Assembly (NCBI GenBank): GCA_034932485.1
Contig: JAYFOQ010000028.1
Coordinates: 35,532 to 99,531, forward strand
From: Gordonibacter sp034932485
Lineage (GTDB): Bacteria > Actinomycetota > Coriobacteriia > Coriobacteriales > Eggerthellaceae
Length of the DNA stretch: 64,000 nucleotides
Reading direction: 5' to 3'
The notes below the pieces were generated by a model that worked only from the letters and a program-made list of their open reading frames with translations, had not been told where the DNA came from and ran no database searches. Below are positions 1-6,317 of this stretch, piece by piece. A program made the translations under genes and the position numbers. Every line of letters starts with the position of its first letter. Within the stretch, counting starts at the first letter, position 1.

Positions 1-2
1 CC

Positions 3-497
3 ACACTTTTCGAGAAGTTCGGGTACGACCCGCTACCCTACATCGAAGAACCAGGCATCGGCCCCGTCACTACGCCTGACCTCTACGAGGACTACCCTCT
101 TATCATGATCACAGGTGCCCGCACCACGTCGTTTTTCCACTCCGAACATCGCCAGATCCCCTATCTGCGCCAACTCACACCCGACCCGTGGGTTCAGATT
201 CATCCACGCACGGCAAAAGACCTAAACATCTCTGAGGGTGACTGGGTATGGATTGAGAACCATCGCGGCCGCTGTCGTCAGCGCGCGCGCCTCACGTTCG
301 AAGTACACGAAAAGGAAGTCGCCGCGCAGCACGGCTGGTGGTTCCCTGAACAAGATGGTGCCGAGCCGAACCTATATGGCTTCCGCCAGTCCAACATCAA
401 CCAACTTCTGGCCAACAAGCCCGGCACGACCGGCTTCGGCGCCGATTTGAAGTGCACGCTTTGCAAGGTGTACCGCTGCAAGGAGGAGGAACTGTAA
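3..497 (+). CDS. Molybdopterin oxidoreductase, C-terminal part (DmsA-like), 5' end outside window
   Basis: The reading frame is open from the first bases of the window, so only the last 164 residues are present. They match the molybdopterin-dinucleotide-binding barrel that closes DMSO-reductase-family catalytic subunits: PLIMITGART, then SFFHSEHRQIPYLRQ, then the HP..A..L.I..GDWVWIE segment that lines the cofactor. The tail ends in a cysteine-bearing GADLKCTLCKVYRC stretch, seen by me as typical of the large Eggerthellaceae group of these enzymes (recollection, not a search). The stop codon shares one base with the start of the ferredoxin gene that follows (TAATG), so the two are translationally coupled and probably form one reductase. 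Substrate cannot be read from this fragment. Confidence 0.85.
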   Translation, partial: TLFEKFGYDPLPYIEEPGIGPVTTPDLYEDYPLIMITGARTTSFFHSEHRQIPYLRQLTPDPWVQIHPRTAKDLNISEGDWVWIENHRGRCRQRARLTFEVHEKEVAAQHGWWFPEQDGAEPNLYGFRQSNINQLLANKPGTTGFGADLKCTLCKVYRCKEEEL

Positions 498-853
498 TGG
501 CAAACGGAATTCTCGTCGATTACCAGTACTGCACGGGTTGCTACTCGTGCGAAGTGGCCTGCCAGTCCGAACACGAGCTACCGCTCGAGCAGTGGGGCGT
601 GAAGGTCATGCAAAACGGCCCCTGGCCAGTGAAAGACGCCGAGGGCATCGAGACGGACAACTACGTCTACGATTTCATTCCTGCGTTCACCAAGATTTGC
701 GACCTCTGCGCCGACCGCCAGGAAAAGGGCAAGCTTCCCTCTTGCGTGTTCCACTGCCAAGCCAAGTGCATGGAGTTCGGCCCGATAGACGAGCTCGCAA
801 AGAGGCTCGACGCCAAGCCGCAGCAGTACCTGTGGGTGCCACCCTGCGCGTAA
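497..853 (+). CDS. Short DmsB-like 4Fe-4S ferredoxin subunit
   Basis: A 118-residue iron-sulfur protein that should pass electrons to the molybdoenzyme encoded just upstream. It starts MANGILVDYQYCTGCYSCEV and shows C-x2-C-x2-C-x3-C near residues 13-23, then a second group, CDLC, PSC, FHC and KC, between residues about 67 and 90. Classical DmsB is about 200 residues with four clusters; this one has cysteines for about two, a length I know from other Eggerthellaceae molybdoenzyme operons. The start is the ATG overlapping the upstream stop, with AAGGAGGAGG ahead of it. A longer in-frame version starting at 452 would lie inside the upstream gene and has no ribosome site. Confidence 0.85.
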   Translation: MANGILVDYQYCTGCYSCEVACQSEHELPLEQWGVKVMQNGPWPVKDAEGIETDNYVYDFIPAFTKICDLCADRQEKGKLPSCVFHCQAKCMEFGPIDELAKRLDAKPQQYLWVPPCA

Positions 854-939
854 ACATGACCATGTTGAGGTGGGTCCCCCTTCCTACCCGCTTCAACTAC
901 ACGTAAGACTGAAGAGCCCAACGCGCGGCCAAGGTAGGT

Positions 940-977
940 GTGCGAGGGTAACGGCGCTGCCTCCGTTACCCTCGCAC
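940..977 (+). terminator. Perfect 15-bp hairpin after the ferredoxin gene
   Basis: Bases 940-954 (GTGCGAGGGTAACGG) pair without mismatch with 963-977 around an 8-base loop. It sits 86 bases after the ferredoxin stop and 40 before the next gene. There is no T run after the stem, so it may be a terminator of imperfect type or an mRNA-stabilising structure. Confidence 0.55.
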
Positions 978-1017
978 CCTCCGCACAGCAGAACTATACA
1001 ACGCAAAGGAGCGTCCC

Positions 1018-1557
1018 ATGAACTATCAATCGTTGAAAGCAAGTATCGAAAGGGCGCCACTTGCCTCACGTATTGCACTCGACCGGCTGTTGCTTTTCGT
1101 CTCCGCAGGAGATCAGGTATCTCCCGAATACCTGCCCTACCTTAACGGTGCCACCTCTTACCAAGATTTTTTCAATGCAATCTACGCTGATGACACGCAA
1201 AAATTCTCCTCTGTCTGGGCAGCGTGGGCCTCTCTCAAACACAAAAGCTGGCTTACACGCTTCGTACCGCAGCTAAGCATCGAAAATTTGCGCTTAAAAA
1301 GCGATGGACTACCCGTCCAATTCGGCACGGGTTTATTTCTTGCCCCTACCGGCAGTCGCGACAATATCACAAACTTCTATGTGTTTAAATCGGGCGCATT
1401 CAACGCCGAAGCCGCCCAATTCATCACCTCAATTGGGGGTTCGTTTACCTGTGCCGGTTACGATTTCGCCGGCATTTACGGTGTGTACCAATATCGCGGC
1501 AATGTACTATTTGAGGAATGGGAAGCCGATCACGAACCAACACCAACTCACTTTTAA
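1018..1557 (+). CDS. Conserved-looking protein of unknown function
   Basis: I do not recognise this 179-residue protein. It starts at an ATG with AAAGGAG nine bases upstream, which supports a real gene. The sequence is soluble in character, without signal peptide or membrane segments, rich in aromatic residues and without a cysteine or histidine motif that would suggest a metal site. The C-terminal half has an alternating glycine-aromatic pattern (GGSFTCAGYDFAGIYGVYQYRG), suggesting beta strands. It stands alone between a strong hairpin and a convergent-terminator hairpin, so it is probably monocistronic. Base composition is a little more AT-rich than the neighbouring reductase. Confidence 0.7.
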   Translation: MNYQSLKASIERAPLASRIALDRLLLFVSAGDQVSPEYLPYLNGATSYQDFFNAIYADDTQKFSSVWAAWASLKHKSWLTRFVPQLSIENLRLKSDGLPVQFGTGLFLAPTGSRDNITNFYVFKSGAFNAEAAQFITSIGGSFTCAGYDFAGIYGVYQYRGNVLFEEWEADHEPTPTHF

Positions 1558-1580
1558 ACACTCTTAAAGCAAATCCCCTC

Positions 1581-1633
1581 GTTAGCAGTAACTAGACGGA
1601 GAAGCGCTCGCGTGCAGTCTAGCTACTGCTAAC
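1581..1633. terminator. Probable bidirectional terminator hairpin
   Basis: GTTAGCAGTAACTAGAC (1581-1597) pairs with 1617-1633 over 17 bp with one mismatch, around a 19-base loop. It lies between two convergent genes, where one structure can serve both strands. No long T run follows on either side. Confidence 0.6.
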
Positions 1634-1643
1634 TCAATGTATC

Positions 1644-3980
1644 CTAAACGCGTTTTACCACGTAACACTTATGAATTCTTGGGTTACGTTCGAAATCGTG
1701 TGGAATAGTTTTTTTGGAAATGTCCTCAATGGCCACGCCATACTTCGCCAAAGCCCCTACATCAGGTTTGAAGTTGCGTAGATTACACGAGAATATAGCC
1801 TCGCCGCCCTCGGCCAAAAGGCGCGTCACGCCGATAAGCAATTCTACATGGTCGCGCTGCACGTCCCACGTACGTTTACCCATGGATTTCGAGTTCGAAA
1901 AGGTAGGTGGATCAACAAACACTAGGTCGAAACGGCGCGGCGTGCGACGACATTCCGTGATCCACTGCATCACGTCGGCGCGCTCGAACACATGGTCATC
2001 GCCCTCAAAGCCGTTGGTAACCATATTGCGCTCGGCCCAGTCCAAATACGTTTGCGACAGATCAACCGTACAAGTGGAGAGAGCTCCCCCACCTGCCGCA
2101 TGAACAGAGGCCGAACCCGTGTAAGCAAACAAGTTCAAGAAACGTTTACCTTGCGCCCTTGCACCCACCAATTCACGCGTAAGACGATGATCCAAGAAAA
2201 GACCTGTATCCAGATAACCGGATAGATCGGCCTCAAACAGGTAACCATCCTCCTGTACGCAGGTGACGTAATTGCGCCAGCCCGCATCGCGGTACTGGCC
2301 ACCGCCCTTGTCACGCCGACGCGTCTTAGAGAACACATGATCGGGACGCACGTCCAAAACTACGGGTGCCAGCGTAAGTACATCATTGAAACGACGCTCT
2401 GCCTTAGCCGGATCGATCGACGAAGGAGGCGCGTACTCGGCGATATGCAGGTAGGTATTTCCTTCGGCCGACCCCGCACCTAGGTACACATCGATGGCAA
2501 CGGCATAATCGGGCAGATCGGCATCGTATACCCGATAGTTAGTTATTCCTTCGCGCTTTGCCCATTTACGGCGCTCCTTGGCCACCTTGCGCAAGCGGGC
2601 GGCGAATTGCTCAGATGCCTGCTCAAACACCTCGACGCGATGCTCTGCACCTCCCGACGAATCGGGCACCACAACAACCGCAGAGGCAACCGGCGCATGG
2701 TCAAATAGCAGGGCCTCAACCGCTACGCGATCCTGACCAAGAGGGACGCGCATAACCGGCGCCACTCCAAAGCGCGCGGCAACGCCCTCAAGTCCGGCAG
2801 CCGCAAACAGCGATGATGTTGGCGCCGCCTGCGCGGCCGCAACAAAAGCGGCAGCTTCAGCCTGAGCCTGAGCACCAGCATCCGCATGAATTGGCGGTAC
2901 GCAGGCGATAAGGCAGGATACAGCTGCCCCTTCACCGGTATCCTGACCACCGTACGATCGATCATCGCTCACATATCGCAAACAGCGCTGCGCCGCTACA
3001 CTTACGCGGTCAACGATTTCCGCAGCACCTTCTGCACCGGCTAATTCAATGCTTACTGCCTGCCGCAAGCCCGCACGCTTAGCCCTACCGCGCGCCCGAG
3101 CAATAGCGGGCGACGACGTGAATGCTCCCGCAATACGTACCACGGCAAGGTCGGGCGGTGCTGAAGCAGGACCTTCTGCCGCCTGGGTACCAATGAGGGC
3201 CGCAAGGCCATTCGCAAACCGATCATCCGCCTCGTCAAGTAACGTGCCCCATGTTTCTTCATCATGCTTAGCCCAGCCCCAGAAACCCCAGCGATCGCGC
3301 GTAAGTCCCGGTGCCAAATCGCTTGCCACGCTGGCCGCCTCGACAACAATAGCGCCATCGCCGCACGCAGGATCAAAACAAGCCGAACCAGCCAGTGCGG
3401 CCGTATTCCAGCCCGCTAGAGCCAGCACGCCCGCAGCAAAAGCGCATTCTAAAGGAGCGTCAGATCCGTCGTCTATAGCCAGATAGGTGCGGTGGTACAA
3501 CGACGAACCAGCCAGGTCGAGCGAAATCGTCGCTCTCGCTTCATGCACGCGTACATCAACAACGGCATCGGGTGAAGACACGTCCACATCCGGTCGCTGA
3601 CCGCAGGTGTCGCGCAGGTGGTCACATATCGCATCCTTCACCTTCAGCGCCGTGAACCGACTGTTTCGCAGTTCAACATTACCACCATGCGCCTGCACGG
3701 CCATGCTTGCACCCTGTGCCAGAACCTCTTCCCAAGGCAAGGCGCGTGCGTCTTCATATAAAACATCGGCACTCGATGCATTTACGCGCCCTACTACCAA
3801 CATAATACGCGAGGCAAGCCGCGACCAGAGACAAGCTCGTAACGCACCGCGAACGTCAGAAAAGAAGGCAACACCCCCGCTGAGGGGGCGCACGCGCTTA
3901 CAGCCTAACATTTTCAACTCTTCAGCAAGCTGCCCCTCCAACCCGGAGAGGCAGCTTGCAAATAATTCAAATTTTTCCAA
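1644..3980 (-). CDS. rlmL: Bifunctional 23S rRNA methyltransferase RlmKL
   Basis: A 778-residue protein with the architecture of the fused RlmL/RlmK enzyme, which makes m2G2445 and m7G2069 in 23S rRNA. N-terminal THUMP domain about residues 45-155; first methyltransferase fold with FDPACGDGAIVVEAA at about 202-216; second Rossmann methyltransferase at the C-terminus with NLFAYTGSASVHA and the VFVDPPTFSNSK motif at 687-698. Length is somewhat above E. coli RlmKL (about 700). Oddity: where the first domain should carry the catalytic NPPY motif, the sequence reads ACVPPIHAD (359-367), so the N2-methylation half may be inactive or altered, while the RlmK half looks intact. It follows rpoD by 9 bases on the same strand, likely co-transcribed. 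Confidence 0.9.
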   Translation of the reverse strand: MEKFELFASCLSGLEGQLAEELKMLGCKRVRPLSGGVAFFSDVRGALRACLWSRLASRIMLVVGRVNASSADVLYEDARALPWEEVLAQGASMAVQAHGGNVELRNSRFTALKVKDAICDHLRDTCGQRPDVDVSSPDAVVDVRVHEARATISLDLAGSSLYHRTYLAIDDGSDAPLECAFAAGVLALAGWNTAALAGSACFDPACGDGAIVVEAASVASDLAPGLTRDRWGFWGWAKHDEETWGTLLDEADDRFANGLAALIGTQAAEGPASAPPDLAVVRIAGAFTSSPAIARARGRAKRAGLRQAVSIELAGAEGAAEIVDRVSVAAQRCLRYVSDDRSYGGQDTGEGAAVSCLIACVPPIHADAGAQAQAEAAAFVAAAQAAPTSSLFAAAGLEGVAARFGVAPVMRVPLGQDRVAVEALLFDHAPVASAVVVVPDSSGGAEHRVEVFEQASEQFAARLRKVAKERRKWAKREGITNYRVYDADLPDYAVAIDVYLGAGSAEGNTYLHIAEYAPPSSIDPAKAERRFNDVLTLAPVVLDVRPDHVFSKTRRRDKGGGQYRDAGWRNYVTCVQEDGYLFEADLSGYLDTGLFLDHRLTRELVGARAQGKRFLNLFAYTGSASVHAAGGGALSTCTVDLSQTYLDWAERNMVTNGFEGDDHVFERADVMQWITECRRTPRRFDLVFVDPPTFSNSKSMGKRTWDVQRDHVELLIGVTRLLAEGGEAIFSCNLRNFKPDVGALAKYGVAIEDISKKTIPHDFERNPRIHKCYVVKRV

Positions 3981-3989
3981 GGGGAACCC

Positions 3990-5216
3990 TTAATCCTCTA
4001 AATAGTCCTTGAGCTTGGATGAGCGCGAAGGATGTCGCAACTTCGCAAGTGTTTTACTCTCGATCTGACGGATTCTCTCACGTGTTACTCCGAATTCACG
4101 TCCGACTTCCTCTAATGTACGGGGATGACCATCTTCAAGCCCAAAACGCAGAGCAATTACCTTACGCTCACGCTCAGCTAAGCCATCAAGCACTTTGGAT
4201 AGCTGTTCTTGCAGCATGCTAAACGACGCAGCATCAGGCGGCACCACGGCGGCGTCATCCTCAATAAAGTCTCCTAATTGGGAGTCTTCCTCTTCACCAA
4301 TGGGCGTTTCGAGGCTCACAGGTTCCTGTGAAATTTTCTGAATCTCACGCACACGTTCCGCAGGCAGACCCATCTCCTTGCCAATTTCCTCGGGGCTGGG
4401 CTCACGGCCCAATTCCTGCAACAACTGACGTTGAATACGCACCAATTTATTAATGGTTTCTACCATATGTACTGGAATACGAATAGTACGAGCCTGGTCA
4501 GCAATAGCGCGTGTGATAGCCTGACGAATCCACCAAGTTGCATACGTAGAGAACTTAAAGCCCTTCGTGTAGTCAAACTTCTCAACCGCACGGATAAGAC
4601 CCAAGTTGCCTTCCTGAATCAAGTCCAAGAACAGCATGCCACGACCCACGTAACGCTTAGCAATAGACACGACAAGACGTAGGTTCGCCTCAATAAGCTG
4701 TTGCTTAGCATCTAAGCCCACCTGCTCAATGCGACCCAGACGACGCTTCTCTCGACGCTCGAGTTCAATACCTTCGTCCTCAGCCTTCTCAAGCTCCTCG
4801 GTGGCAGCTATGCCGGCTTCTATTTTCATAGCAAGATCAATCTCCTCTGCTGCATTAAGCAGAGGAACCTTGCCAATCTCTTTAAGATACATACGCACCG
4901 GATCACCCGTAAGCATGGTCACGCCAGCGTCGGCGTTGCGTTTGCGTACCGCACGCGCCTTACTCTTGGCGTTCACCTTGGGCAACTGCATATCAACGGT
5001 CGCCTTGAGTTCCTCCTCAGGAATACCCTCGAGCAAATCCGCTTCTTCATCTTCTAAATTAGACTCGAGCTTTTCGTCGTCGATCGAGTCGGCGGCACTC
5101 ACATCGGGTTCGACATCCACCTCATCGTCATCCAGTATCTCTTCGGTGTCGATCGGGGCTTTCGCAGTTAGTTTTTCCTTGTGCTCGGTTGCTTGATTCA
5201 TAGGGGCTTGGGCCAC
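3990..5216 (-). CDS. rpoD: Primary sigma factor RpoD/SigA
   Basis: A 408-residue housekeeping sigma-70. After a strongly acidic region 1.1 (residues 1-75), region 1.2 has DPVRMYLKEIG, region 2 has the invariant NLRLVVSIAKRYVGRG, LIQEGNLGLIRAVEKFDY and STYATWWIRQAI, and region 4 has RERKVIALRFGL and the EVGREFGVTRERIRQIE helix-turn-helix. The start chosen is GTG at 5216 because AAAGGAAG lies six bases ahead; an ATG five codons later is the alternative. A plausible extended -10 promoter is at 5289-5297. rlmKL follows after 9 bases, so the sigma gene probably drives both. Confidence 0.97.
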   Translation of the reverse strand: MAQAPMNQATEHKEKLTAKAPIDTEEILDDDEVDVEPDVSAADSIDDEKLESNLEDEEADLLEGIPEEELKATVDMQLPKVNAKSKARAVRKRNADAGVTMLTGDPVRMYLKEIGKVPLLNAAEEIDLAMKIEAGIAATEELEKAEDEGIELERREKRRLGRIEQVGLDAKQQLIEANLRLVVSIAKRYVGRGMLFLDLIQEGNLGLIRAVEKFDYTKGFKFSTYATWWIRQAITRAIADQARTIRIPVHMVETINKLVRIQRQLLQELGREPSPEEIGKEMGLPAERVREIQKISQEPVSLETPIGEEEDSQLGDFIEDDAAVVPPDAASFSMLQEQLSKVLDGLAERERKVIALRFGLEDGHPRTLEEVGREFGVTRERIRQIESKTLAKLRHPSRSSKLKDYLED

Positions 5217-5288
5217 GTGATCTTCCTTTCCAGCAAGTTACGCTCGGGCATGCAGCAGCGTGCGCCAAGCGCAAAGATACAGCCGTAC

Positions 5289-5297
5289 ACTATAGCA
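5289..5297 (-). promoter_or_regulatory. Extended -10 promoter candidate for rpoD
   Basis: On the minus strand this reads TGCTATAGT, an extended -10 element about 75 bases upstream of the rpoD start codon. No good -35 hexamer accompanies it, which is normal for the TGn class. Confidence 0.4.
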
Positions 5298-5444
5298 TAA
5301 AAACGATAGAGAGGGTATATGATTTCAACAGGACCTTTATTTAACAAACAACCTCGAAACATCCCCCTACACTCCGTCCGACGAGCGTATACTGTCAAAA
5401 TAAAGCATCAATAACACACCAGACACAACAAGGAGTAGCCAGCA

Positions 5445-6292
5445 GTGGCTTTTATCAGCCCGATCAACCGATCAAGTGCACCCCTTCTCCGAAGCATCCG
5501 CATAGCATCGATTAGTATTCTATGCTTTTCCTTAGCCCTCGGATGCTTCTCCCCCACACTCGCCCAAGCACTCACCGAGGAAAGCGATGTACTATTCGGG
5601 CAAACTGCCAGCGAGCACGGGATTCCTGCCGAAAGTGGCCCCCCTATTGAGGCAACCCATGCAGCGGTATTGGATGATGATGGTAACATCTGCTTTGCAC
5701 GACACGCGACCGACCAGGTCCAGATAGCATCTCTTACAAAAATCATGACCGCCATTGTAGCCTTGGAAACCCTCTCACCCGAGGCGAGTGTTGAGGTAAC
5801 CCCTAGCGCTGCCAGCGTCGGAGAATCGAGTGCTGGCCTGATGCAAGGCGATATCATGACCCTTGATGCCTCGCTTAAGGCTCTTCTCACCGCATCGGGC
5901 AACGATGCCGCGATGGCATGGGCATTGAGCGACTGCGAGCAAACATAGGATTTTCCCAGGTGGACATAACGGTGAATCGGACTGGCGTCGAAACCACACT
6001 TTCCCTCACCAACACCGACACCATGCTGCAAACCTACGAAGGAACCTGCGCAGCCAAGACGGGCTACACCCTGGCTGCCGGACCCTGCGTAGCCACCGCG
6101 GTAAATCGAAACGATGGCCATGAATACTATGCTGTGGTTCTAGGATCATCATCAAAGCCCCAACGCTTCACCGATGCCGCGACACTTTACGATTGGACGT
6201 ACACAAACCGCGAGACACGTCTCGTATTTTCTTGGCATCAACGTGTCGGCCTATGGATCAAACACGCCCTCAAAACATCAACATTACCCTAA
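5445..6292 (+). pseudogene. D-alanyl-D-alanine carboxypeptidase (peptidase S11), broken by internal deletion and frameshift
   Basis: The first frame (GTG at 5445, AAGGAG upstream) encodes a signal peptide (hydrophobic ISILCFSLALGCFSPTLAQA), the SxxK active-site motif SLTKIMTA and the SxN motif TASGNDAAMAWA, then stops at 5948. A second frame, open from 5918 to 6292, carries the third catalytic motif KTG (CAAKTGYTLAAG) and the end of the catalytic domain. The two frames differ, and the roughly 80 residues that normally lie between SxN and KTG (including the conserved NPHGL region) are absent. The simplest reading is one deletion near 5930-5955 that also shifted the frame. The family is normally about 380-430 residues and trims peptidoglycan pentapeptides in the periplasm. 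A membrane anchor at the C-terminus is also missing. Confidence 0.8.
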
Positions 6293-6317
6293 ACACCAAA
6301 CTCAACAATACCTTAAC

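Noticed and set aside
870..1145. 91-codon plus-strand open frame across the hairpin
   Set aside because: Runs through the 15-bp stem and into the next gene in another frame; no ribosome site.
5408..6121. 237-codon minus-strand open frame over the broken carboxypeptidase
   Set aside because: The plus strand carries recognisable S11 motifs; the minus frame shows none.
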